Shown here in pieces: positions 52,554 through 61,634 of a stretch of 64,000 nt of DNA. Under the pieces are notes generated by a model that ran no database searches, was not told where the DNA came from, and saw only the letters and a program-made list of their open reading frames with translations. This stretch comes from Paenibacillus sp. OV219. GTDB taxonomy: Bacteria > Bacillota > Bacilli > Paenibacillales > Paenibacillaceae. A program made the position numbers and the translations under genes. Where the stretch lies: positions 124,001 through 188,000 of the forward strand of contig NZ_FOCJ01000007.1 in assembly GCF_900110075.1 (NCBI RefSeq), given 5' to 3'. Each line of letters begins with the position of its first letter. Position 1 is the stretch's first letter.

Positions 52554-55500
52554 CTATGCTGGACCAAGCATAAGCAGCTCGCGGATTTCCGACTCGGTCA
52601 AGGCGGACAGCGCCTCCTCGCCAGGCTGGATGACCTCGTTGATGAGGTCCTTTTTGCGCTGCTGGAGCTCGAACATTTTGTCTTCGACGGTGCCTCGGCT
52701 GACGAGCCGGATCACCTGGACGACGTTCTTCTGGCCGATCCGATATGCGCGGTCGGCGGCTTGCTGTTCGACTGCGGGATTCCACCACAGGTCGTAGAGA
52801 ATGACCGTGTCGGCTCCGGTCAGGTTAAGACCGACGCCGCCGGCTTTGAGCGAGATGAGGAACAGCTCCCGCTCGCCGTCGTTGAAGCGTGCGCTTAGCT
52901 CCGCTCGCTCGGAAGGAGGAGTGCTGCCGTCGAGATAGAAGAACGGCACACCGCGCTCTGTCAGCTCACGACGAATGATGCCGAGCATCTGCGTGAACTG
53001 GGAGAAGACGAGCATCCGTCTGCCGGCGCTGCGGCATTCGTCAATGAGTTCGAGCAGCTGCTCGAACTTGGCGGAGCTGCCGCCATAGTCTTCGACGAAC
53101 AGCGCGGGGTGGCAGCACAATTGGCGCAGACGTGTCAGGCCAGCCAAGATGCGAATCCGATTGCGCTGGAACGTATCCTTGTCCAGATGCTTCAGCGTCT
53201 CGTGCCGCAGCTTCGCAAGATACGCGGCATATAGTTTCTTCTGCTCCGGCAGCAGCTCGGTAGCAAGCTGGGTCTCGATCTTCTCCGGCAGCTCCTTCAG
53301 AACGTCGGTCTTCACCCTGCGCAGCAGGAAGGGGCGGGCGCGCTTCGCGATGGCCTCGCGCGTCAGCTCCGCGAATTCTCGCCGCTTCGGGAACAGGCCA
53401 GGACAGACAGCATCGAAGATGCTCCACAGCTCGTCCAGCCGGTTCTCGATTGGCGTGCCTGTCAGCGCGAACCGGTAGCGAGCTTCGAGCAGCTTCACGG
53501 TCTGCGCCGTCTGCGTCGTATAGTTCTTGAACGCCTGCGCTTCATCGAGAATAAGCGTGTGGAACGATTGTCTTGCGTACAGCTCGGTATCCCGGCGCAG
53601 CAGCGGGTACGAAGTGATGATAACGTCGGCGTCCGATGCCGCTCCCTGCACAATTCGGCTCCGTTCCGTCTTCGTGCCATCGGCGATGACAGCACGAATC
53701 TGAGGTGCGAATCGGCGCAGCTCGTGGAGCCAATTGTACGTGACCGAAGCGGGCGCTACGATGATGGCAGGGAGCCGTTGTTCACGGATTTCCGGCAGCT
53801 GAGAGACGAGGAACGTGATGGCTTGCACCGTTTTGCCAAGGCCCATATCATCCGCCAGAATGCCACCAAAATGGTAATTGGCGAGCGTGCGCATCCACTG
53901 ATAACCGTAAACCTGATAGTCCCGCAGCACGTTCGCTAAGCTGTCCGGCACCGGGAATTCGAGGTTGTCTGGGCTTCGCAGGTTGTCGAGCAGCCGCCTA
54001 AACGACTTGTCCAGCGTGATGGTCTTGCTGTTTCGATGCTGCTCCATGAGATGAAGACCGCGCAGCAGGGGAACATGAATGCCAGCTGCCGTGAGATCCT
54101 TCACTGTGAATTTAGCTTCGTTAAAGAGTCGGATCATCTCCTGCAGCTCGGCGGTTTCGAGCGGCATTAGCTCGCCATTCGGCAACCTGTGATAACGCCG
54201 CTTCTCCTCCATCGACTGCAATAAGCGGCGGATCTCCGTCTCGGGGATGCCGCTTATGTCGAACTCGAATTCGAGCCAATGTGTCTGCTCATTCATCTTA
54301 ATGTTTACTTTCGGCGGCGGACCGCCTGTATGGATTCTCGTTCTAACGGCTGAAGTGGCATGAACCGTCAACAGCTTCTCGAGCTGTGGGACGATGTGGT
54401 ACAGAAACTGATACTCGGCTTCCTCATCCTCCATGAAATAACCGGCTTCCGTCTTCGCGAACCCGGCTTCCTCCATAAGAGAGAGAATGCGTCGTTCCCG
54501 CTCGCCGTCCCGCACGAGAATAAGTCCGCCTCGCTTCTGGATGTCTGTAGCCGCATCGAGTGGATTAATAATCAGCTCGCCATAATGGAACTCCAGCCCC
54601 GCGAGCAGTCTGTCCCGCACGCGGTCTAAGTACAGCCGGGCTTTCAGCGGCCGGTGGGTGACGCGGTTCTCGACCGCTTCGGCAATATGAACGCTGCCAA
54701 GCTTCAGTAGGCCGGGAATGACACGCTCCATGAACGGCTCAATTTGTTCGGATCGAATCGCGACATGGTCGCGCGCATCGGAATGTTCGAGCAGCTGTTG
54801 CAGATCGGTCAACCTGCGGCAGCCCTCTGATGGCAATGGTACAAGCTTACCGCCGTCTGTGATTACAAGGCCGTAGTCTTCCATAATCGTCATCCGATTA
54901 AGGCCTTCAACCTCCAGCTGATAGCTGCTTTCCGTGCCTATCCCTCTGTTCTTACCATCACCTTGATCGAGCTTGAATTGCAGGGGCAGCCGTTCGTCTG
55001 ATACGGCGATGCCTTCAAACTGCGCACCATCCTGTTCGAGCATCGCCGAAGGAGCCTTCGTCAGTGCTGGCAGCAGCGCTTCCCAGGCGTAAGGCGGAAC
55101 GAGCAGCATCCGCTCTCCGCTCATCGGACTTGCATGTATCGAATATGCGCTCGTCGTCTCGCGGTACAGGTTCTCGTGGTGCTGAATCGCGATTAACTGC
55201 CTGATGATCTCATAATCGGCAGGATGGAAGCTGTGCTGCACCGGATCGTAGGTGAACATCTTCGACAGCGGATAGGCTTCGCCCCGTTCAATATGAGCGA
55301 GGAAGTCGCGAATCTGCTGCACGATCAGAGGCCGATTCAAACCCGCCTTCATCTCGATGCCGAAGAGGCGCTTCACACTTCCTTTGCCGTAAGTGAACGG
55401 CTTGCAGATGAAAGTCACGTCAAGCAGCGTGCGGGACTCGAGACTTAAGCGCGAGCCGATAGGTAGCCGCGGCTGCTTGTGCGTGAACAGCCCGAGCAGG

Positions 55501-55880
55501 CTTGCGGCGAGCTCGCCATCCACGCTTCGCTCAGCTCGCTCAGGCGATGATGCGACGGCTCTGCCATCAGCGCGCCCCGGCTGGCGCCCTGCTTGCTGCG
55601 CATCGTGCAGCTGAAGCAGCACCGCTGCGATATGGGAGCAATACTTGTCGTAAGAGGATAACGTCGGACAGCTACAGGCTGCAGCGACATCGCCGTCTTC
55701 GTCGATTCGCACGCTTACGTCGAAGCGCTCTTGCAGCTTGACGATCGCTTCACAGCGCGAGCCGTCCGGCTCATAGCGTGTGATCGTCACTTTTCCGCTG
55801 CGAAAGGCGGCTTCGCCTTTCTTATACGAAAGCTGCCCGCACATCGACAGGATTGCGGACAGCGATAATGGGTTGCTCAC
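52554..55880 (-). CDS. SNF2-family helicase-like protein with N-terminal SWIM finger
   Basis: A 1108-residue protein. The SWIM finger CSCPTLSSYDKYCSH is at about residues 68-82. A long SNF2-associated region (~150-620) precedes the motor: YQVYGYQWMRTL, Walker A DDMGLGKT, LDEAQ, TGTPIENRLDELWSIF, then LVFSQF, GGVGLNL and DRAYRIGQ. GTG at 55880 follows AAAGGA. It combines in one chain what the operon at 21357-26220 encodes as two. It lies alone between a terminator and an AraC gene. Confidence 0.9.
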   Translation of the reverse strand: MSNPLSLSAILSMCGQLSYKKGEAAFRSGKVTITRYEPDGSRCEAIVKLQERFDVSVRIDEDGDVAAACSCPTLSSYDKYCSHIAAVLLQLHDAQQAGRQPGRADGRAVASSPERAERSVDGELAASLLGLFTHKQPRLPIGSRLSLESRTLLDVTFICKPFTYGKGSVKRLFGIEMKAGLNRPLIVQQIRDFLAHIERGEAYPLSKMFTYDPVQHSFHPADYEIIRQLIAIQHHENLYRETTSAYSIHASPMSGERMLLVPPYAWEALLPALTKAPSAMLEQDGAQFEGIAVSDERLPLQFKLDQGDGKNRGIGTESSYQLEVEGLNRMTIMEDYGLVITDGGKLVPLPSEGCRRLTDLQQLLEHSDARDHVAIRSEQIEPFMERVIPGLLKLGSVHIAEAVENRVTHRPLKARLYLDRVRDRLLAGLEFHYGELIINPLDAATDIQKRGGLILVRDGERERRILSLMEEAGFAKTEAGYFMEDEEAEYQFLYHIVPQLEKLLTVHATSAVRTRIHTGGPPPKVNIKMNEQTHWLEFEFDISGIPETEIRRLLQSMEEKRRYHRLPNGELMPLETAELQEMIRLFNEAKFTVKDLTAAGIHVPLLRGLHLMEQHRNSKTITLDKSFRRLLDNLRSPDNLEFPVPDSLANVLRDYQVYGYQWMRTLANYHFGGILADDMGLGKTVQAITFLVSQLPEIREQRLPAIIVAPASVTYNWLHELRRFAPQIRAVIADGTKTERSRIVQGAASDADVIITSYPLLRRDTELYARQSFHTLILDEAQAFKNYTTQTAQTVKLLEARYRFALTGTPIENRLDELWSIFDAVCPGLFPKRREFAELTREAIAKRARPFLLRRVKTDVLKELPEKIETQLATELLPEQKKLYAAYLAKLRHETLKHLDKDTFQRNRIRILAGLTRLRQLCCHPALFVEDYGGSSAKFEQLLELIDECRSAGRRMLVFSQFTQMLGIIRRELTERGVPFFYLDGSTPPSERAELSARFNDGERELFLISLKAGGVGLNLTGADTVILYDLWWNPAVEQQAADRAYRIGQKNVVQVIRLVSRGTVEDKMFELQQRKKDLINEVIQPGEEALSALTESEIRELLMLGPA

Positions 55881-55987
55881 GGGCGCAAATTCCTTTCATT
55901 CTTTCTCTCATTCTTTCTTTTCCATCATACACATTTGCATTTATTATACCGCCCGGAGGCTATGGCTCGCGAGCGGCGATTGACGAA

Positions 55988-56839
55988 TTACCGGTACCGC
56001 TGGCGAAAAGCTTTCGGCCGCGTCCCCGTATGCTTCCCAAAGCAGCGAACGAAGTACGGAAAGGTGAGGAAGCCGGTTTCTTCGGCGATGGCACCGATCG
56101 GCTCGTTCGTGTGGATCAACAGCTGCTTCGCCTGTTCGATACGGTAGCGCTTCAAGTACTCTAGCGGAGTGCAGCCGAAAGCCTTCTTCATGCAGAGCGC
56201 AATATAGTTGGCGTGAAAATGCAGCTGCTCCGACAGCTCCTTATAGCTGATCGGCTCCCGGTAATGAAGGCGCAGGAACGCGGCCGCTTCGTCGGCTAAC
56301 GCCAGATGAGCGTCCCCCGCCGCTTCGCTGCCTTCTTCTTGCAGCTGGAGCAGCAGGTCGAGGAAGATGCTTTGCTGGCGGAAACTGCTCGCCGCCGACG
56401 GTTCATGACGGAGTGCCATGAGCTGGCGCACCCAGCTATAAACCGTCTCCGGCGTACGAAGCTCACCGATCCGTGGAATATGATAGACGAAGGTTTCAAT
56501 CTGCATGAACGGCTCATTACTGTTCGGCGACGTGAAGGGCACCTGTTCATTCACTTCGCTCCAGCTGCCAAGCGTCTGGAAGTGCAGCCAATAGAAATGC
56601 GTCTCCTCCGTACATGGCATTGGCGACCGATGATAACGGTCCGGACGCAGAAACGCATAGTGGCCGGAAGGAATCGTCAGCGTCATTCCTTCTTCCTCCA
56701 TATATAGACAACCCTTCGTGACGATGAGTAGGTCGAATACCCCAATGCTGGCGCGCTCAGGATGTCTAGCTCCGGGAACATAGGTGTCTTCGCCGCAAGT
56801 AATATGGTGAGGCATAGGAGGAGAGGTGAATCGGAACAT
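55988..56839 (-). CDS. AraC-family regulator (cupin sensor), next to GH127
   Basis: A 283-residue regulator with an N-terminal cupin sugar-sensing part (LLIVTKGCLYMEEEGMTLTI, FLRPDRYHRS). The C-terminal double HTH is SYKELSEQLHFHANYIALCM, then GAIAEETGFLTFPYFVRCFGKHTGTRPKAFR. ATG at 56839 follows AAGGAG. It is divergent from the GH127 gene and probably activates it when the sugar is present. Confidence 0.88.
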   Translation of the reverse strand: MFRFTSPPMPHHITCGEDTYVPGARHPERASIGVFDLLIVTKGCLYMEEEGMTLTIPSGHYAFLRPDRYHRSPMPCTEETHFYWLHFQTLGSWSEVNEQVPFTSPNSNEPFMQIETFVYHIPRIGELRTPETVYSWVRQLMALRHEPSAASSFRQQSIFLDLLLQLQEEGSEAAGDAHLALADEAAAFLRLHYREPISYKELSEQLHFHANYIALCMKKAFGCTPLEYLKRYRIEQAKQLLIHTNEPIGAIAEETGFLTFPYFVRCFGKHTGTRPKAFRQRYR

Positions 56840-56934
56840 TGTGGTGAGCTCCTTCAAATACTAGATTGCTTTTATAATAAGCGATTTCGGAGTATTACAC
56901 TAGATCTGATCCCGGTCCTAAATGTTGTAATTGG

Positions 56935-56988
56935 ACAATTAATTGTTGTGTTCGGGTATCGGCTGTCCACTTGTCTCCGTGCTATATT
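56935..56988 (+). promoter_or_regulatory. GH127 promoter region with 12-bp palindrome
   Basis: The palindrome ACAATTAATTGT lies at 56935-56946. A -10 with TGC extension (TATATT, 56983-56988) has no -35, as expected for an activator-dependent AraC-type promoter. Confidence 0.4.
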
Positions 56989-57038
56989 CGGTTGGAAGGA
57001 ATATTAGATTTCGATGTGCAAAGGGAGACGTGCGAGAA

Positions 57039-58952
57039 ATGGAATCGACCATGAGGAAGCTAATTGATACCGCGTTCCAGGCGCTGCCGCTTGGCGCGAT
57101 TAAACCGACAGGCTGGCTGCGGAACCAGCTGCGTATTCAAGCAGATGGACTGACAGGACACCTCGAGGAGCAATGGGGCGACGTTGGACCGAATAACGGC
57201 TGGATTGGCGGAAGTGGCGAGAGCTGGGAGCGTGGTCCGTACTATCTGGACGGGATGCTGCCGCTTGCTTACTTGCTAGAGGATGAGAAGCTTATTGCGA
57301 AGGCGCAGCGCTGGATTGAATGGTCGCTAGCTAGCCAGCAGGAGGACGGCTCATTCGGACCTGTTGGCACGATTCAATCGGTGAATCAAGATATTAACAA
57401 GAAGCATGACTGGTGGCATTACATGATTATGCTGAAGGTCATGACGCAGTATAAGGAAGCAACGGGCGATCCGCGAATTGTACCGTTCTTAACGAAATTC
57501 TTCGGTTATGTCCATAGCAAGATCGAAGCGACTCCGCTTGAAGGATGGGCCAAGGCGCGCGGTGCTGAGATGCTGTTGTGCATACAATGGCTCTTCCGGG
57601 AAACAGGGGAAGCGTGGCTGCTTGAGCTGGCTGACATTGTCGCGGAGCAGACGAATGATTGGACTGATATTTTTCACGACTTCCCGTATTGGCGCAAGGT
57701 TGAAGAGTGGGACTGGACGACGCATGTCGTCAACGTGGCGATGGGCATTAAGACGCCGGGCATCCGTTATGAGCTGAGCGGCGCAGAGGTGGAGCGTGCA
57801 GCAGTGCATCGCGGCATCGACAGCTTAATGACCTATCATGGGCAAGCGCATGGCATGTTCTCCGGAGACGAGTGGCTGTCCGGCACGCATCCAAGCCAAG
57901 GCGTCGAGCTGTGCGCCGTTGTGGAATATATGTACTCGATGGAGAATCTGACGCGGGTGTTCGGCGAAGGGCGGTTTGGGGATATTCTCGAAAAGGTTGC
58001 GTTCAACGCGCTGCCTGCGACGATCTCAAAAGATTGGTGCGCTCACCAATATGATCAGCAGGTGAATCAGATTGTCTGTAACGTAGCACCACGCAACTGG
58101 AGCAACGGTTCGGAGGCGAATCTGTTCGGTCTTGAGCCGAACTTCGGCTGCTGTACGGCGAACATGCACCAGGGCTGGCCGAAGCTGGCTTCGCATCTGT
58201 GGATGAGCGACAACCGCGGCGGTCTGGCGGCTGTGTCCTATACGCCATGTACCGTGCAAGCGACGGTTGGCAACGGAGTTTCCGCAGCGGCTACGATCAC
58301 CGTCAGCGGCGAATATCCGTTCCGCGACATGGTTACGATGGATGTGGCACTGGATCGCCAGAGCGCAGCCTTCGCGATTTCGCTGCGCATCCCGGCATGG
58401 TGCGAGGCACCAAGCTTGACGATTAACGGAGTTAAGCAGGAGCTTAACATCGTTAATGGCTACGCACGCGTGGAGAGGGAGTGGGCGAATGGCGAGCAGC
58501 TAACGTTGACGCTGCCGATGGAGGTTCGCACCGTATCTCGCAATCTGTACGCGATTAGCGTCGAGCGTGGGCCGCTTGTGTTCGCGCTTCCGATTCAGGA
58601 GAACTGGCAGCTGCTGACGAAGCGGGAGAAGTTCCACGATTGGGAGGTCTACCCGGGCTCGCCTTGGAAATACGGCCTGTTGGCAGATAACAAGTACGAG
58701 GCCGCGCTCTCTGACGTGCCGTACCAGCCATTCGATGCGGAGCATGCGCCGGTTCGCCTCAAGGCGACAGGGCAGCTCATCCGCGAGTGGAAGATGGAAG
58801 GCAACAATGCAGGTGCGCCGCCGATCTATCCGAAGACAATAAATCAAGAATTCGCCGAGCTGACGCTCGTACCGTATGGCAGCGCACGCCTGCGCATCGG
58901 CGAGTTCCCGCTCATTGGCGAGCGGGAGAAAGCTTGGAAGAAACACGTATAG
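57039..58952 (+). CDS. GH127 beta-L-arabinofuranosidase-like enzyme (DUF1680)
   Basis: A 637-residue cytoplasmic enzyme of the (alpha/alpha)6-barrel GH127 family. The zinc and catalytic residues of HypBA1 are kept: Glu290 and Cys292 in VELCAVVEYM, and Cys371-Cys372 in FGCCTANMHQGWPKL. The usual length is about 640. It removes terminal beta-L-arabinofuranosyl groups, for example from plant hydroxyproline-rich proteins. ATG at 57039 follows AAAGGGAG; upstream in-frame codons lie in promoter sequence. It is divergent from an AraC regulator. Confidence 0.88.
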   Translation: MESTMRKLIDTAFQALPLGAIKPTGWLRNQLRIQADGLTGHLEEQWGDVGPNNGWIGGSGESWERGPYYLDGMLPLAYLLEDEKLIAKAQRWIEWSLASQQEDGSFGPVGTIQSVNQDINKKHDWWHYMIMLKVMTQYKEATGDPRIVPFLTKFFGYVHSKIEATPLEGWAKARGAEMLLCIQWLFRETGEAWLLELADIVAEQTNDWTDIFHDFPYWRKVEEWDWTTHVVNVAMGIKTPGIRYELSGAEVERAAVHRGIDSLMTYHGQAHGMFSGDEWLSGTHPSQGVELCAVVEYMYSMENLTRVFGEGRFGDILEKVAFNALPATISKDWCAHQYDQQVNQIVCNVAPRNWSNGSEANLFGLEPNFGCCTANMHQGWPKLASHLWMSDNRGGLAAVSYTPCTVQATVGNGVSAAATITVSGEYPFRDMVTMDVALDRQSAAFAISLRIPAWCEAPSLTINGVKQELNIVNGYARVEREWANGEQLTLTLPMEVRTVSRNLYAISVERGPLVFALPIQENWQLLTKREKFHDWEVYPGSPWKYGLLADNKYEAALSDVPYQPFDAEHAPVRLKATGQLIREWKMEGNNAGAPPIYPKTINQEFAELTLVPYGSARLRIGEFPLIGEREKAWKKHV

Positions 58953-58973
58953 TCGCATCCTCGTAGAAACAAA

Positions 58974-59012
58974 GAGCCTCCCTCAGCCATCATGGCTGGG
59001 GGAGGCTTTTGT
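58974..59012 (+). terminator. terminator of the GH127 gene
   Basis: AGCCTCCC.CAGCCAT pairs with ATGGCTG.GGGAGGCT around a minimal loop, followed by TTTGTT. Confidence 0.85.
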
Positions 59013-59058
59013 TGATAGAGATAGGCCGATTACTGATATTGGCCCAATATCAGTGAGC

Positions 59059-59520
59059 TTATTTACATCCATGTCTCCGCTTCAGCCGTACAAGTCCGTG
59101 CTGCAGCACGTTATTGCCGGTTTGCGGCGTTAATGTCGGCTGCTCGCCAAGGCCTGTCACATTCAGAATGACGTTACGGTTCACACTGCGGCGGGTGATG
59201 CGAACCTCATATCTGAACTGTACATTCGATACGTCGGCATAGACGAAGTTTGACGTGCCAGGAGCAAGCGATACGAGGCAAGTCGTCGTGTTGCAAGGTG
59301 ATAACGTAAGCGGAACGGGCAGACCACTGGACCAGTCAAACACTTGCACCCTCATCTCTCTCGCGATCGTTTTGCCTAGATTGACCAGATCGACCAAGGC
59401 GAAATTCGTACCCGGATTGCGCCGGAGAATGCCTGTGGAGAATACAGCTCGAACCGGAGTCCTTTTGCAGCCTGTACAGCCTTTGGTCATCTTACTTGCG
59501 CTACTAGTCACCCTTGCCAT
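59059..59520 (-). CDS. hypothetical protein, possibly spore-surface associated
   Basis: A 153-residue basic protein without signal peptide. The N-terminus is Ser/Cys-rich (SASKMTKGCTGCKRTPVRAV). A beta-rich body includes FALVDLVNLGK, VQVFDWSSG, PCNTTTC and FVYADVSNVQFRYEVRIT, and the tail is basic (RLKRRHGCK). Proteins of this look occur in spore-forming Paenibacillaceae and are of unknown function. AAGGAGG lies 13 bases before the ATG at 59520. It is divergent from a secreted helical protein. Confidence 0.6.
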   Translation of the reverse strand: MARVTSSASKMTKGCTGCKRTPVRAVFSTGILRRNPGTNFALVDLVNLGKTIAREMRVQVFDWSSGLPVPLTLSPCNTTTCLVSLAPGTSNFVYADVSNVQFRYEVRITRRSVNRNVILNVTGLGEQPTLTPQTGNNVLQHGLVRLKRRHGCK

Positions 59521-59697
59521 ATGAATCTACCAGCCTCCTTGATAGCGGCATTCTGCCGCACACTCGTACTATTACATGCGGTAGGGAGCAGTTTGGCACG
59601 GGTTAATCGCCGACACATGCATGAAATGAGTGGAAATGTCCACAATATAAGGGGCTTTCCACTACCGGCGTTTCAAACAAAGGAGAAGAACGACAAC

Positions 59698-60357
59698 ATG
59701 CGAAATCGTAGCATCAAAGTGATACTGCTCTGCCTAGCGCTAACCTTAGGACTAGCTCCCGCTGGTGTACATGCAAGCAAGGCTCTCGACCACTCCCACA
59801 ATCACCAAGCTTGCTGGACAAAGCCGATGTGGGAGCTCAAGGACAACATGAGAAGGCTGTGGACAGATCACGCGATCTACGCGCAATCCTATATTGTCAG
59901 CGCAACCTCGAATCTACCGGACAAAGATAAAGTGTTGGAGCGACTGCTTCGCAACCAGCAGGACATCGGCAATGCGATCAAGCCCTATTACGGCGAGGAA
60001 GCTGGCAATAAGCTGGCAGCGTTGCTGCGGGAGCATATTCTGCTCGCGGGACAGATCGTCGGTGCAGCCATGAGCGGCAATCAAGCGGACTTGGCGAAGT
60101 TCAATAAGGCGTGGTATCAGAATGCGGATGATCTCGCCAAATTCTTGAGCGGTGCGAATCCGAACTGGTCGTACAATGACTTGAAGTCGCTGCTTGATCG
60201 CCACCTGGAGTTCGTTGCGGCGCAGCTTACAACAAGGTTGAAGAAGGATTGGAACGGTCAGATCAAAGCGTTCGACGATGGGCTGACACATCTCTATATG
60301 CTGTCGGATACGCTGGCGAACGGAATTATGAAGCAATTCCCAGACAAGTTTAAATAA
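59698..60357 (+). CDS. secreted helical protein of unknown function
   Basis: A 219-residue protein with a signal peptide ending near PAGVHA, then a helical body. Its segments are LWTDHAIYAQSYIVSATSNL, RLLRNQQDIGNAIKPYYG and LAALLREHILLAGQIV, and it appears to contain a four-helix repeat with His and Glu at helix ends. ATG at 59698 follows AAAGGAGAAG; earlier in-frame codons read through the promoter. Family not identified. A terminator follows. Confidence 0.7.
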   Translation: MRNRSIKVILLCLALTLGLAPAGVHASKALDHSHNHQACWTKPMWELKDNMRRLWTDHAIYAQSYIVSATSNLPDKDKVLERLLRNQQDIGNAIKPYYGEEAGNKLAALLREHILLAGQIVGAAMSGNQADLAKFNKAWYQNADDLAKFLSGANPNWSYNDLKSLLDRHLEFVAAQLTTRLKKDWNGQIKAFDDGLTHLYMLSDTLANGIMKQFPDKFK

Positions 60358-60373
60358 CTGAACTAAATGTGAG

Positions 60374-60405
60374 AGCCGCTGGCTGAAATGCTGGCGGTTT
60401 TTTTT
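60374..60405 (+). terminator. rho-independent terminator
   Basis: CCGCTGGC pairs imperfectly with GCTGGCGG around TGAAAT, followed by eight T. Confidence 0.8.
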
Positions 60406-60488
60406 CATTTATGGCAAGAAACATCAAGAACTAGCGGACTTTCGTACGGTACAATGGAAACAGCAATTGAGAGGAGTAACAGGTTTCC

Positions 60489-61403
60489 ATGAGGCAGGAT
60501 TACTTGAAGCAGATTCAAATGACCATTGATTACGTAGAAGCGCATATCGCGGAGGAGCTTTCTTTAGCGCATCTTGCTCGAATCGCGAAGCTGTCTGACT
60601 TTCATTTTCACCGTGTCTTTCTGAATATGGCTGGCGAGACGGTGATGGATTATGTGCGCAAACGGCGTCTGGCGAAATCAGCCTATCAAGTGGCCCACAC
60701 GGATGCAAGACTGCTCGACATTGCACTGGCTCACGGGTTTCAGAATCATGAAACGTTCACGCGCGCTTTCAAGCGCATGTTTGATTTAACGCCGGCGGAA
60801 TACCGCAAGCAAGGGATCAAGCCTACCGCTTACTCGAAGCTGAACGTCCTGCAAGGCAAATTTAATCCTTATTTGGGAGGCATTCGAATGGATTACCGTT
60901 TAGTGATGAAACCTGCTTTCAAAGTTATCGGCTTCGATCTTGAGACATCCACGCGTGATGGCGAGAATCATCGTCAAATTCCGGCGTTCTGGCAGGAGTA
61001 CATTAAAGGTGGCTGGGGCCGCCGGATTCCAAATCGCGTTCATAAAGACAACTGGGTTGAGCTTGGTCTTTGTCATAGCTTCGATATGGAATCAGGCAAG
61101 TTCAAATATACGATCGGAATGGAAGTCGACACTTTCGAAGGCGTAGAGGACAGCGATCTGGTCTGCCGCGAGTTTGGCGCTGCCGAATATGCAGTGTTCA
61201 CAACACCGAAGGTACCGATGGATCAGTTCTCGAATTCGATTCAAAGCACATGGGGGGCAGTCTTTAGCGAGTGGTTCCCACACTCCGGCTATGAGCATGC
61301 AGGTACGACAGAGTTCGAGCTGTATGACGAGGAGCATTGCGGTCAGGGGCTAGATGAAGTGTCGATGGACATCTATGTTCCGGTGAAACGTAAAGAGGCG
61401 TAA
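60489..61403 (+). CDS. AraC-family regulator with GyrI-like effector domain
   Basis: A 304-residue regulator in the Rob/TipA-like arrangement. Residues 8-105 are the double HTH (LAHLARIAKLSDFHFHRVFL, then ALAHGFQNHETFTRAFKRMFDLTPAEYRK). Residues 135-300 are a GyrI-like effector-binding domain, which senses hydrophobic or toxic molecules in relatives. ATG at 60489 has AGGAG upstream. It is a single gene between two terminators, so its targets probably lie elsewhere. Confidence 0.87.
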   Translation: MRQDYLKQIQMTIDYVEAHIAEELSLAHLARIAKLSDFHFHRVFLNMAGETVMDYVRKRRLAKSAYQVAHTDARLLDIALAHGFQNHETFTRAFKRMFDLTPAEYRKQGIKPTAYSKLNVLQGKFNPYLGGIRMDYRLVMKPAFKVIGFDLETSTRDGENHRQIPAFWQEYIKGGWGRRIPNRVHKDNWVELGLCHSFDMESGKFKYTIGMEVDTFEGVEDSDLVCREFGAAEYAVFTTPKVPMDQFSNSIQSTWGAVFSEWFPHSGYEHAGTTEFELYDEEHCGQGLDEVSMDIYVPVKRKEA

Positions 61404-61443
61404 GGGTCAAGGCATTAAGATACGCGCCCAGAATAGAGGACAA

Positions 61444-61473
61444 GCGTGCTGCCCTAGAGCAGTGCGCTTTTTT
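61444..61473 (+). terminator. terminator of the AraC-GyrI gene
   Basis: GCGTGCTGC pairs with GCAGTGCGC (two G-U pairs) around CCTAGA, followed by six T. The rest of 61404-61634 holds only a weak TATATT and no gene. Confidence 0.75.
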
Positions 61474-61634
61474 GCGCACTTTACTTTTTTCGCGTGAATT
61501 CGCTTCTTGCGAAAATTGTGGAGTAGCGCAGCAGCTCGCAGGCGGAAAAAGGAGAACTGCTAGAAAAAATCCCGTTGAGCTGTGCTTTTTTCGCGTATAT
61601 TCTTGTCTACATACGTAGGAAGGGAGCGAGCGGG

